Positions 1 to 8,226 are shown, numbered from the stretch's first letter. The stretch is DNA of 64,000 nucleotides from Candidatus Rickettsiella viridis (GCF_003966755.1 NZ_AP018005.1:186001-250000), one strand, 5' to 3'. Numbers and translations: made by a program. Notes: a model not told the origin generated them from the sequence alone.

Positions 1-1
1 T

Positions 2-772
2 TTGACCGTTAAGGATTGTTTTAATAACGCCAATTTTAATGTGGTTGCCGAAGTAGTTTTAGAGAATGGTCATGCTGCTATTTTGAAATGTGGTGTTCCT
101 AGCAAAGAATTTATTAATGAAGTGGCAGCACTTCGGCATTTTAATGGCGTGGGGTCTGTAAAATTATTGGATGCGGAAGTTGGTGCTGGTATTATGTTAT
201 TGGAAAAGCTAGTGCCTGGTACTTTGTTAGAAGAATGCTCTGACGAAACACAAAGTATTATAATAACTAGTGTAGAACTCATGAGGAAATTACATAGACC
301 TTGCCAGGAGACTACTAAATTTCCTAGCTTAGCCAATTGGTTTCAGGGGCTTCAGCGTCTCTATCAATATTTTCAAGGTGGAACAGGGCCTTTTCCGAAA
401 TCATTGATTGAACGTGCTAATACGATTAGCCAAGAGTTATTAATATCAATTCAGTCTCCGGTATTGCTGCATGGGGATTTGCATTACGGCAATATTTTAT
501 TATCAGATAAATATGGTTGGTTAGTGATTGATCCGAAAGGGGTGATAGGTGAGCGTGAGTATGAAATCCCTTTTCCTCGCCTGAAGGGTGAAATTAACAA
601 AACCCTTATTAAACGCCGATTAGACCAATTCATAGAGATCTCTGGATTTGATAGAAGACGTGTATTGGGTTGGGCTTTTTGCAAAGCCGTATTAGCAGCT
701 TGGTGGTTATTTGAAGATCAGGGCGAAATTTGGCAACCTTTTCTAACATGTGCGGAAATATTAAAACAATGA
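2..772 (+). CDS. Aminoglycoside/hydroxyurea phosphotransferase-like kinase, 5'-truncated by the window edge
   Basis: The protein has the APH-fold catalytic loop LLHGDLHYGNILL (around residues 156-168), with the catalytic Asp and the metal-binding Asn, followed by the second metal-binding Asp in WLVIDPKGVIGEREYEI. The 'DPKGVIGE' signature and the early 'PGTLLEE' segment fit the streptomycin 6-kinase/hydroxyurea kinase family, which phosphorylates small hydroxylated substrates with ATP. The frame is open to the first base and the visible N-terminus starts inside the usual N-lobe, so some tens of residues probably lie upstream. The apparent TTG start is therefore not trusted. In an intracellular bacterium the natural substrate may not be an antibiotic. 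Family call fairly sure, substrate unknown. Confidence 0.8.
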   Translation: MTVKDCFNNANFNVVAEVVLENGHAAILKCGVPSKEFINEVAALRHFNGVGSVKLLDAEVGAGIMLLEKLVPGTLLEECSDETQSIIITSVELMRKLHRPCQETTKFPSLANWFQGLQRLYQYFQGGTGPFPKSLIERANTISQELLISIQSPVLLHGDLHYGNILLSDKYGWLVIDPKGVIGEREYEIPFPRLKGEINKTLIKRRLDQFIEISGFDRRRVLGWAFCKAVLAAWWLFEDQGEIWQPFLTCAEILKQ

Positions 773-879
773 GTAATCCAGTAAAAATTATTTTTCTATA
801 TGGTTGATCCTGTAGATAGGAAAAATGAGTGAAGGTAAAGTTATAATAAGAATTTATAAAAAACTAAGGAGAATTTTTT

Positions 880-1467
880 GTGAAAAGCCTATGTGTATTT
901 CTTGGCGCAACCATTCCTCAAAATCAAAAATTTTTAGAAGCTACATTGGCTCTAGGGAAGGTTTTGGCAGAACGAAAAGTCCAGCTTGTCTACGGTGGGG
1001 CAAAAGTTGGGTTAATGGGGCAATTAGCTGATGCTGTTCTAGCGAATGGTGGGAGAGTAGTAGGTGTAATGGCCACTGTGTTGGAAGGAGAAATAACCCA
1101 TGACGGATTAACGCATTTACACGTAACGAGTAGCTTACAAGAACGAAAGGCGATGATGGCAGATTTATCTGATGGATTTATTGTTATGCCCGGTGGTTTA
1201 GGTACTTTTGAAGAGATGTTTGAAGTTTGGAATGCCCGCAAGATTGGAGCAAGCAAAAAACCGCTAGGTCTTCTAAATATTGATGGGTATTTCGATTTTA
1301 CTTTTGCTCAACTTGAACGAGGTGTTAAAGAGGGATTTGTTAATGCCTCACATTTAGCTTTAATTAAATGTTGTTATGACCCCATAACTTTGCTGGATTT
1401 GGTTTTAAATGATAGGGTTGCATTTACAGAAGAGGCAGGCACTGTGCCAAGGATGAACGTTAGCTAG
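880..1467 (+). CDS. LOG-family protein (nucleoside 5'-monophosphate phosphoribohydrolase, TIGR00730 type)
   Basis: 195 residues, the normal length for the LOG/lysine-decarboxylase-like family. The diagnostic motif PGGLGTFEE lies near residues 104-112, with the upstream YGGAKVGLMG glycine-rich nucleotide-binding segment around residue 38. Members hydrolyse the N-glycosidic bond of AMP-like or cytokinin nucleotides. The older 'lysine decarboxylase' name is misleading. A GTG start is chosen because AAGGAGA lies 7 bases upstream (866-872) and the first residues, KSLCVFLGA, fit the family's N-terminal strand. It is co-directional with the kinase before it and the LuxR gene after it. There is no evidence of a shared pathway. 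Confidence 0.88.
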   Translation: MKSLCVFLGATIPQNQKFLEATLALGKVLAERKVQLVYGGAKVGLMGQLADAVLANGGRVVGVMATVLEGEITHDGLTHLHVTSSLQERKAMMADLSDGFIVMPGGLGTFEEMFEVWNARKIGASKKPLGLLNIDGYFDFTFAQLERGVKEGFVNASHLALIKCCYDPITLLDLVLNDRVAFTEEAGTVPRMNVS

Positions 1468-1511
1468 TAGAAAACCTCAAATCTAAAAGGATTCAGAAAT
1501 CGGAAGACTCT

Positions 1512-2378
1512 ATGAAAGGGATGGACTTACAAAATCATTATGTACTCAAGTCGGCTGATGAAGTTAATCAGATTTGCACGCTGTTGCAGGACATTGGGGT
1601 TAGTTATTTCAATTATCTCAAAATTTACAAAGATGGCTCGCGTGAGTTACTGACTAATAATGCTCCCTGGATTGATCATTTTTATCAAAATGCACTCTAT
1701 TTGACAGCAGGAGTCGTTGATGTTGAGCATCTTCTGCCTAAAGGTTATTTCTTGTGGTCTGAACTTGATTCAGAGGACCCTGTCTATAGTCAAGGAAGGG
1801 AGTCATTTAATATCGATAATGGGGTTAGCTTTGTCATTAAGCGTGATGATGTAACCTATCTTTACATTTTTGCATCCACTAAAGATAACGTTCATATTAA
1901 TAACTACTATGTTAGAAATATCGATCTTTTTAAACGTTTTATTCAACACTTTCAGGACAGAGGTGCTGATTTAATTAAGCAGTCAGCAAAAAATAGAATA
2001 TTTTTACCTGAACGACAAATTGTAACCCCTAATCGCCTTAAGGATATTGAGGTATCCCTCGAAACTAGAACCGCTTTTTATAAAAAAACAGAGATGGATA
2101 AATTCTATCTTTTAAGTGCATCAGATGATTTATATCTTACGCCTAAGCAAGCTGAAGTTTCTGTTTATCTTGTTGCTGGGGTTACCGCTAAGCAATGTGC
2201 GCGTCACCTTGGTATTTCGCATCGTACCGTTGAGACATATATCGAAGAAATGAAACAAAAAATTTTCAAAGTTTTAGGTATTAATCTGAGTAAAGATGAG
2301 TTGGCAATATTTTTGAAAAAAACAGGAATTCAAGATGTCGTATTTCCCGACAGGTTCAATAAGCATGTTGAAGAATAA
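1512..2378 (+). CDS. LuxR/GerE-type HTH transcriptional regulator
   Basis: The C-terminal ~60 residues form a LuxR-type four-helix DNA-binding domain: LTPKQAEVSVYLVAGVTAKQ, then ARHLGISHRTVETYIEEM (about residues 209-248). The N-terminal ~190 residues have no clear named domain, though an aromatic-rich alpha/beta pattern suggests a ligand-sensing (autoinducer-binding- or PAS-like) domain. Similar regulators are numerous in Legionellales. A GGAAGA ribosome-binding site precedes the ATG. The 3' end overlaps or abuts the MFS gene, so the two are probably co-transcribed and the transporter may be its target. Its position just before the cyclodipeptide synthase makes it a candidate regulator of that module; this is inference. 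Confidence 0.82.
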   Translation: MKGMDLQNHYVLKSADEVNQICTLLQDIGVSYFNYLKIYKDGSRELLTNNAPWIDHFYQNALYLTAGVVDVEHLLPKGYFLWSELDSEDPVYSQGRESFNIDNGVSFVIKRDDVTYLYIFASTKDNVHINNYYVRNIDLFKRFIQHFQDRGADLIKQSAKNRIFLPERQIVTPNRLKDIEVSLETRTAFYKKTEMDKFYLLSASDDLYLTPKQAEVSVYLVAGVTAKQCARHLGISHRTVETYIEEMKQKIFKVLGINLSKDELAIFLKKTGIQDVVFPDRFNKHVEE

Positions 2379-3624
2379 CCTAGGACTAAAGGGTTGGATT
2401 GTTTGTTTTGTTGCGTCTCTTTTCTTTTTATTTGAATTTCTTCAGGTCAATATGTTTAGCTCAATTGATCCTGAAGTGATGAAAGCTTATGCGCTTGAAT
2501 CAACTCAATTAGGTTTTTTATCATCTATTTATTTTTATTCGACTGTCGTTTTCCTGCTACCTGCAGGCTATCTTTTAGATCGTTTTTCTCCAAAGAGAAT
2601 CATTTTGGTTACATTGATTTTGAGTATTATCGGAATTGTTGGTTTTGCTCTTTCATATGAATTATGGTTGGCAGCCGTTTGTCGGTGTATTGAGGGGATT
2701 GCAAGCGCATTTTGTTTTTTAGGATGCTTTAAGATTTCAACAAATTGGGTTCCAAAGTCCCGATTAGCATTGGCCACCGGATTAATTATGACTATCGCCA
2801 TGTTAGGAGGGGTGTTAGCGCAAACGCCCTTGATGTTGCTTGTTGAAACATATGGTTGGCGAGATGCACTTTTTATAGATGCTATGGTTGGTGCTATGGT
2901 GGGTATTGCTATTTTATCAATCGTGAAAGACTCACCTGCTAATAAGCGAGATACGCCAAGTTTAGTTGAAACGATCAATTATTGGTACGCGTTTAAAAGC
3001 GCTGCTTCAAAAGCCAGTAATTGGGCATGCGGTATTTACACGTGTCTTATGAATTTACCTATGATGTTATTAGGAGCCATGTGGGGAAGTTTATTTTTAA
3101 TGCAAGCCCATTCATTTTCTAGAGCTGATGCAGCTACCATTGTTAGCATGATTTTTATTGGAACTATCGTCGGTGCTCCGATTGCTGGGTGGGCATCTGA
3201 TTTTTTATGCAAAAGAAAAGTTGTAATGTGGTTCGCAGCATTACTATCCTTGATTTTGACAGTTTTTATTACCTATCAGCCACATTTAAGCAAGAATGCT
3301 GAATTACTTGTTTTCTTTTTACTTGGATTTATTTCAAGCGCTCAAATATTGGGATATCCAACGGCCGCTCAGAATGATCGAATAGGAATTCCTGCTATGT
3401 CAGCAAGTCTTGTCTCATTTACGACGATGAGTGGATACATTGTGTTTATGCCACTTTTTGGATGGGTAATGAATATTTCTGCACCGCATACTACTATAAA
3501 TGGTGTAGCAATCAGAGTGCTTTGTGGATTATTAGAATTGGCTTATTCCTGGCTTTTGTCGCGGTTTTCTTTATACGTAACCCTGAGCTTTCTCCTAAGT
3601 CTATCTCTCTTCAATACCCCGTAG
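2365..3624 (+). CDS. MFS transporter, last transmembrane segment probably frameshifted
   Basis: A polytopic membrane protein with about 11-12 hydrophobic segments. The MFS loop 2-3 signature is visible as GYLLDRFSPKR, and the matching loop 8-9 as GWASDFLCKRK. Start: ATG 2365 is preferred over ATG 2335 because the hydrophobic N-terminus (LKGWIVCFVASLFFLFEF) follows it directly, and 2335 would overlap the LuxR gene by 44 bases. Substrate unknown. It sits between the LuxR gene and the cyclodipeptide synthase, so export of a cyclodipeptide is one possibility. The C-terminus looks shifted: the +1 frame carries a better final membrane helix (see 3510-3647). Confidence 0.8.
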   Translation: MLKNNLGLKGWIVCFVASLFFLFEFLQVNMFSSIDPEVMKAYALESTQLGFLSSIYFYSTVVFLLPAGYLLDRFSPKRIILVTLILSIIGIVGFALSYELWLAAVCRCIEGIASAFCFLGCFKISTNWVPKSRLALATGLIMTIAMLGGVLAQTPLMLLVETYGWRDALFIDAMVGAMVGIAILSIVKDSPANKRDTPSLVETINYWYAFKSAASKASNWACGIYTCLMNLPMMLLGAMWGSLFLMQAHSFSRADAATIVSMIFIGTIVGAPIAGWASDFLCKRKVVMWFAALLSLILTVFITYQPHLSKNAELLVFFLLGFISSAQILGYPTAAQNDRIGIPAMSASLVSFTTMSGYIVFMPLFGWVMNISAPHTTINGVAIRVLCGLLELAYSWLLSRFSLYVTLSFLLSLSLFNTP

Positions 3625-3647
3625 TCAATACGGGTGCCAAGTTTTAA
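3510..3647 (+). other. Out-of-frame continuation of the MFS transporter
   Basis: In the frame next to the MFS reading frame, this stretch encodes ALWIIRIGLFLAFVAVFFIR followed by a polar tail and TAA at 3645. That is what a last MFS helix and cytoplasmic tail normally look like, whereas the in-frame C-terminus is a less typical Leu/Ser-rich tail. A loss of one base, or gain of two, near 3500-3515 would explain it. It could be a real mutation, a sequencing error, or chance. Confidence 0.5.
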
Positions 3648-3780
3648 GTTTAATTTGTACCATTGATATGGATTAAATATTAAGTAATCTTAAAAATACC
3701 CCATAAAATTTTGTTTTAAGCAGTTGTTATTTGTCATCAAGAATGATTTTTAAATAAAGTTTAATAGTAAGGAGATAGAA

Positions 3781-3855
3781 ATGTTCAAAAAGGCGATTGA
3801 AGAATGTCTTATGAATAAAGAATCTGATTTGAGTGTAGGCCATGAAGCAGCATAG
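3781..3855 (+). CDS. Possible 24-residue leader peptide upstream of the cyclodipeptide synthase
   Basis: ATG 3781 follows a strong AAGGAGA ribosome-binding site (3769-3775) at good spacing and encodes MFKKAIEECLMNKESDLSV plus GHEAA, ending in TAG. The next gene's ATG (3842) lies inside it in another frame, so translation of the two could be coupled. No family is recognised. It could be a leader peptide, a regulatory micropeptide, or an accident upstream of a CDPS start placed elsewhere. The ribosome-binding site is the main support. Confidence 0.4.
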   Translation: MFKKAIEECLMNKESDLSVGHEAA

Positions 3856-4807
3856 GTTTTATTACATTTTAATGTATATTAGAATGGCATCTTTTTCTAT
3901 AAATAATAAAAATGATATGCCAGAAGATTATATAAATAAGATAAAATTCCATTCTAAATTACCGGAAGGGTCAGTTTTAATATACGGGGTTAGTAAAGGC
4001 AACGATAGACAAACAGGCGATAATTTCCAAGCCCTGGTTGATTGGATCATTGAAAATAAAAGCAAAGTCTTAGAACTTAAGATAGTTTTAAGTGATTTGT
4101 TGCATAGATTTTATGTCGGTGAGGAAGAAGCACTATTGTGGGGTAAGAAATGGGAAGAGGATAATGCAGGATCTATTAATAAACTAAATAAAGCAAAAGT
4201 TGCTTATCAGTTAATTAATTGGAAAACGGTGATAGAAACCACAGCCTATAAACAAGCGAAGTTAGATGTTAATGACCTTTATGATAAAGATAAGGGGTTT
4301 GTAGCAGTTGTTGAAGGGTTAGCTAATAGCCATAAACATAAAGCAGGGTTTACGGCCGCCGTTAACTACTTGCTAGAGGAATCAGCAGCAATTGCCTCAT
4401 TAGGGCAAGGGGTTTTAACTTATCCTTCTCATGAGCTTAATGGTGCGCTGCATTATACTCTAGGTAAACTAAATTGTGGGCCTATCTATATTGGTCATAT
4501 GTTGATTCCTCCCAAATTGCGTTATAACCCGAAAAAAAATTTATTTCAATCTATGTTTAAAGCCATGTGTGCGTTAGATCAAGCTGGTCATAAATCAACA
4601 CAGGCTAAACTAAGTTTTTTTATGCAAGCAATAAAAGCCCATGAAATAGCAAAAAATGACTCTAGCTTATTTTCAGAAGAACTAACCACTCTTCAAGAAC
4701 GTTGCCTTAATGAGACTTCATCTCATCGTGGCGGTCTTGAAAAAGAAGTGGTTACGTCAAATGACAATAAGTTGACCAATAGCACATTAAAACGATATTC
4801 CGTTTAA
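3842..4807 (+). CDS. tRNA-dependent cyclodipeptide synthase (CDPS, XYP-like)
   Basis: CDPSs use two aminoacyl-tRNAs to make a cyclodipeptide (diketopiperazine) through an aminoacyl-Ser intermediate. The nucleophile motif is visible as IYGVSKGN (S51, N54; compare S37/N40 of AlbC). YLLEE supplies Y176 and E180, spaced as Y178/E182 of AlbC, and TYPSHELN supplies the Tyr-Pro of the XYP subfamily. FYVGEEEALLWGKKW matches the conserved helix after the first motif. At 321 residues it is longer than the usual 220-250, the extra ~80 residues being a polar C-terminal tail. The start is uncertain (M11 or M15 are alternatives; neither has a clear RBS). It is followed 30 bases later by a histidine kinase. 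A truncated paralogue lies at 36251. Product identity cannot be read from the sequence. Confidence 0.82.
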   Translation: MKQHRFYYILMYIRMASFSINNKNDMPEDYINKIKFHSKLPEGSVLIYGVSKGNDRQTGDNFQALVDWIIENKSKVLELKIVLSDLLHRFYVGEEEALLWGKKWEEDNAGSINKLNKAKVAYQLINWKTVIETTAYKQAKLDVNDLYDKDKGFVAVVEGLANSHKHKAGFTAAVNYLLEESAAIASLGQGVLTYPSHELNGALHYTLGKLNCGPIYIGHMLIPPKLRYNPKKNLFQSMFKAMCALDQAGHKSTQAKLSFFMQAIKAHEIAKNDSSLFSEELTTLQERCLNETSSHRGGLEKEVVTSNDNKLTNSTLKRYSV

Positions 4808-4837
4808 TTTATATTATAAAATAATAAGGAAATTTCC

Positions 4838-5884
4838 ATGCTTAACGCTTCTCCTAACAAATTCATTGATTTGGTTAATTCAACTATTGTCTCTTCAATG
4901 CTAGACGCGTTTGGCATTAATTATAGTGCCTTTGATATCAATGGTAATTCCATTGTTCAAAATAAATCAATGCAATCAACTATCTCTAAAGGAGAAGTTA
5001 TAGCAGAAAAGATTGATCAACCTTCTTGGGAAAATTGTAAAAAAATTATGAGAAGTTTGAAAGGAGAGCTGACTGAAGAAGAATTTAAGGGTAAATACTA
5101 TTTATCCCTGAAACAACCAATTATTGAAAATAATCAATGTGTGGGAATTGTCATAATAAGCTTTGATGTAACTGAAAAAAAACAAGGTGAAATAGCTGAG
5201 AGGGCTAAACAGATCTTTTCGATGAATATGGCGCATGATATACGAACACCTTTTTCAGCTATTGTCGGATTTGCTCAACTTCAGGCAATGGGGGTATTAA
5301 AAACACCTGAAGAGGTGCAGAATTATGGAAAGATGGTTAGTGATTCAGGTACCCAGGTATTAGAGATACTAAATGCCGGGTTATGTGCGCTTGATAAAAA
5401 TGAAATAGATGTTATCAAAAAAGATAAAATAGATTTATATAAATTTGCTATAGAAATGCAGGCGCTTATAACCCCATCTATTTATATGGAAAGATTAGAT
5501 TTTGAATTAAATGTTGATAAAAATATAGGAGAAATTGTTACTGATAAAATTCGTTTGAAACAAATTTTAACTAATCTTCTATCTAATGCAGTTAAGTTTA
5601 CCCCTAAAGGTAAAGGTAAGGTTACTTTATCTTTTGAAAAAACAGATAAATTAAAAATAACCGTATCTGATACGGGTATAGGGATCAGCGAGGAAGACCA
5701 CGCACGTATATTTGACAAATTTGTAAAAATTAAACCTTCTTACGAAAGTCCAGTGTTTACAGGGAGTGGAATGGGCCTGTATCTTACCAAAAAATACGTA
5801 GAAGAGCTCAATGGAAAAATCAATTTAATAAGTAGTTTTGGGGAAGGTTCTACCTTTCAACTAGAAATTCCTTCATTATCATAA
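4838..5884 (+). CDS. Soluble PAS-like sensor histidine kinase paired with the CDPS
   Basis: 348 residues, no signal peptide and no membrane segment, so cytosolic. The N-terminal ~115 residues look like a PAS sensor ('FGINYSAFDINGNSIV' to 'CVGIVIISFDVTEKK'). The HisKA box MNMAHDIRTPFSAIVGFAQL puts the phospho-acceptor at H133. The ATPase domain has the N box NLLSNAVKFT, G1 VSDTGIGIS, F box ARIFDKFVKI and G2 GSGMGLYLTKKYVEELNGKI. A clear AAGGAA RBS precedes the ATG. It starts 30 bases after the CDPS gene, so the two are almost certainly one operon. No response regulator follows. The PAS domain could bind a cyclodipeptide; this is inference. A second CDPS-kinase pair at 36.2-38.0 kb has the same order. 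Confidence 0.9.
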   Translation: MLNASPNKFIDLVNSTIVSSMLDAFGINYSAFDINGNSIVQNKSMQSTISKGEVIAEKIDQPSWENCKKIMRSLKGELTEEEFKGKYYLSLKQPIIENNQCVGIVIISFDVTEKKQGEIAERAKQIFSMNMAHDIRTPFSAIVGFAQLQAMGVLKTPEEVQNYGKMVSDSGTQVLEILNAGLCALDKNEIDVIKKDKIDLYKFAIEMQALITPSIYMERLDFELNVDKNIGEIVTDKIRLKQILTNLLSNAVKFTPKGKGKVTLSFEKTDKLKITVSDTGIGISEEDHARIFDKFVKIKPSYESPVFTGSGMGLYLTKKYVEELNGKINLISSFGEGSTFQLEIPSLS

Positions 5885-6081
5885 AAAAATAGAAAAGGAT
5901 ATCTCATCAATTGAATTAATATATCTGATTAATAGATATTTATTATCCGATTAAAGGATATAATAAAAGTTATTATATAACTAGTGTGCTAACTGCTAGC
6001 TAAATTGTTATAAATTCTTAAAGAATAAGATATAGAAAACGTAATAAGACCACTAAAAAATAAAAATAAAAGTAAAAATTT

Positions 6082-6723
6082 ATGATAGTAAACCAGCCAG
6101 CAGATTTATCCCTTTTGTTAGAAACAAATAAAATTTTTGTCAAAGAATATGAAAATAGTCTACTAATACGGCTAATTAAAAGTGACGTTATGAAAGAAAA
6201 ACGTATGAGAGAACGACTATTGGATTGCATTCAAGTGTTTTCAGATTATTTTCAAAAAGTAGTCATGCTGCGCTATGCTTTTTGTGATAATCCTAAGTTT
6301 CTTTCTATAGCTCAGCAACATTTAAAAGAAGAGTATGGGCATAATGTTTCTCTTCAGCAGGATCGACGTTATCGTCCCTCTGTGTGGGACCCTATTTTAG
6401 AGGCAACGAGCAGTTGGTTTGCTTGGAAAATGATGACTTTGGACGCGGAAGAAAAAACTGTTTTAGTGCATCTTGTACTAGAAAGCAGTGCGCAACTTTT
6501 TTTTAGGCAAGCACACCAAGTTATGGATAGATATCAAGAAACTCAATATTTTAAAATCCATGATGAGGTTGATGAGCAACATGAAGAAATGGGTATTGCC
6601 CTTTTACAAGGTTTAACTTCTGAAAAATATCAACGATTGAAAGAGGTGCAAGCACAAGGGAGGCAAATGCTTAATGTGGCGTGCAAGCAAATCGCTACAT
6701 TATCAGAAGAAAGATTTATTTAA
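6082..6723 (+). CDS. Heme-oxygenase-fold diiron oxidase/oxygenase (HDO; TenA/PqqC-like superfamily)
   Basis: 213 all-helical residues with the six metal ligands expected of heme-oxygenase-like diiron enzymes: E84-x2-H87 in LKEEYGHNVS, E134 in LVLESSAQ, and H160-x3-D164-x2-H167 in HDEVDEQHEEM. The same pattern is known from UndA (fatty-acid decarboxylase) and SznF-type N-oxygenases. TenA and PqqC share the fold but not this full ligand set. The substrate is unknown. It is on the same strand as the CDPS-kinase pair, 198 bases downstream, so it could tailor a cyclodipeptide or act independently. No strong RBS is visible before the ATG. Confidence 0.72.
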   Translation: MIVNQPADLSLLLETNKIFVKEYENSLLIRLIKSDVMKEKRMRERLLDCIQVFSDYFQKVVMLRYAFCDNPKFLSIAQQHLKEEYGHNVSLQQDRRYRPSVWDPILEATSSWFAWKMMTLDAEEKTVLVHLVLESSAQLFFRQAHQVMDRYQETQYFKIHDEVDEQHEEMGIALLQGLTSEKYQRLKEVQAQGRQMLNVACKQIATLSEERFI

Positions 6724-6838
6724 GAAAAAAGAAGTTTACCTGTTTGGTCTAAATACGTTATTGGCCAAATGCCAGGTTTTGTTTATAACCGGTGTATAAT
6801 TGTATATAATCTAAACAATTAATGGTCAATAATGACCA

Positions 6839-7324
6839 ATGAAATGGAATTTAATGCCAGTGACTAATGAAACACGGTTGCCCAATGGACTTACCCAACG
6901 TCAATTTGCCTTCTATAACCTATTAATAAAGCAAATGGATGAAATGGGGAAAATGGACGCAAAGCAAGCGGCTATAGAAGCGGGCTTTTCCTCAACAAAT
7001 GCCTCACGGATTGCTACTCGCCTCTTGAAAAAACCAGAGGGCAAAGCCTACCTAAAATCGCTACAAGTAAAATCTATCCATTCTGCTACTGCTACGATGG
7101 ACTGGGTAATGGAAAAACTAATAAGGGTAGTTTATGCCGGTATTTCTGACAATGGTACAATTAATGGTAAGTTTTTAAAAGATTCTCTGCGTGCACTTTC
7201 TGAAATTAATAAAATCAAAGGTTATTATGCGCCAGAGAAGGAATTCTATCTCAATATGACAATGGATGATGTCCAAGAAGCTAGAGCGAGAGAATTGACT
7301 ATAAAATATACTAGAGAGTATTGA
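6839..7324 (+). CDS. Phage terminase small subunit (Terminase_2-like), orphan
   Basis: The segment LTQRQFAFYNLLIKQ...DAKQAAIEAGFSSTNASRIATRLLKKPEGKAYL is the classic N-terminal helix-turn-helix DNA-binding domain of phage terminase small subunits, which recognise the packaging site. The rest is helical and shorter on recognisable signal. No large subunit, portal or capsid gene follows, so this is a prophage remnant rather than an active packaging module. ATG 6839 is used; M6 (6854) is an alternative and neither has a strong RBS. The gene is followed by 370 bases without coding signal. Confidence 0.75.
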   Translation: MKWNLMPVTNETRLPNGLTQRQFAFYNLLIKQMDEMGKMDAKQAAIEAGFSSTNASRIATRLLKKPEGKAYLKSLQVKSIHSATATMDWVMEKLIRVVYAGISDNGTINGKFLKDSLRALSEINKIKGYYAPEKEFYLNMTMDDVQEARARELTIKYTREY

Positions 7325-7698
7325 TGTCTAATTATTTAATTTCCTCTTGTTAAGAGTGCTGTCATACTCAAAACTCAGCTAAGGTCTAGGAAGTGGGGGT
7401 ATTTTTGGGGGTATCTTTAAAAAGCCTATTTATTAGTCTTATATGTGACAAGGCGTTGCCTGGGTAATGTGATTCCCACCGCCTTTTAAAAGTTCCAAGT
7501 TTTTCTAAAAGCCCTTGTTGAAAGGGCTTTTTTATTTATAGCGCTCCTCATAAAGTTTAAGAAGTATCCCATGGGGGTATAAGTGGAGGTACTAGTATTC
7601 TCTCCTGACAAGATACCCCAAATGCCATTAAAGAGGTAGTAATACGCAGTGTTAAGCTTAAGGAAATAGCTTATAAGCTTGCTGAAAATAATTTTGAA
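7325..7698. other. Non-coding stretch with phage-scar features and two hairpins
   Basis: No gene is supported here. Visible are G-rich repeats of the form GGGGGTAT around 7394-7420 and 7572-7580, a hairpin at 7450-7487 (AAGGCG/CGCCTT arms with a GGG/CCC inner stem), and a terminator at 7507-7540. It probably marks the edge of degraded phage DNA. Confidence 0.5.
7507..7540 (+). terminator. Rho-independent terminator
   Basis: AAAGCCCTT and AAGGGCTTT form a perfect GC-containing stem around a short GTTGA-type loop, followed by a run of T. No gene ends directly before it; the nearest upstream coding end is the terminase gene. Confidence 0.65.
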
Positions 7699-8226
7699 TC
7701 AAATAGGAAGGTCTTTCTTAATATGAATACATTCTAAAACTAGCTGACGGATTGCCCATGCTGCTCCTGATATTGTATCAAAATCATCACTGTGTATAAG
7801 GGGCATATCCTTTAATTTAACGCCGCCTTTATCAGCATGATAACGAAATAACTGTGCATCATTGAGAAGATGATATTTGGCAAGTACAGTAAATGTTTTA
7901 TTAATTTGTTCAGGAATGACATTTTGATAGTTAGGAATATTCTCTTCCCACATTTTTTGAATATTATGACCAACAACATCGTGCCCAGTTACTTCTTTTA
8001 TTAACGCCTTAACTGCTAACTCTAGCGCATGTCTAAATAAGTAAAAGACAGTAATAAAGTGTTGATTCCAAAATTCAGGCATAGGAGAACCAATAGAGTT
8101 ATTTCTAGTTATACCATCACATGCCATGCCGCGCACCATGCTAGCGCTATTTAGAAAACAGGATAACAAATCAAAATGATCTTGTAGTTCACCCGTTGAT
8201 GCAGAAATATTTATAAGTGATTTCAT
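7699..8226 (-). CDS. HEPN-like helical protein, uncharacterised
   Basis: The helix YLFRHALELAVKALIKEV followed by GHDVVGHNIQKMWEE, and later DAQLFRYHADKGG, resemble an uncharacterised HEPN-like family often seen in defence-type contexts, where 'HALELxxKALI', 'GHdl' and 'FRYPxDxKG' recur. HEPN proteins are often RNases or partners of nucleotidyltransferases, but the catalytic R-x4-6-H motif is not clearly present. The start at 8226 (MKSLINIS...) is preferred over 8289 because AGGAA lies just upstream. It is transcribed away from the retron RNA and is the only candidate effector next to it. Family moderately supported, function unknown. Confidence 0.55.
   Translation of the reverse strand: MKSLINISASTGELQDHFDLLSCFLNSASMVRGMACDGITRNNSIGSPMPEFWNQHFITVFYLFRHALELAVKALIKEVTGHDVVGHNIQKMWEENIPNYQNVIPEQINKTFTVLAKYHLLNDAQLFRYHADKGGVKLKDMPLIHSDDFDTISGAAWAIRQLVLECIHIKKDLPI

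Noticed and set aside
7450..7487. A tRNA or tmRNA 3' end near GGGTAATGTGATTCCC
   Set aside because: It folds only as a simple hairpin; there is no cloverleaf, T-loop or CCA context.
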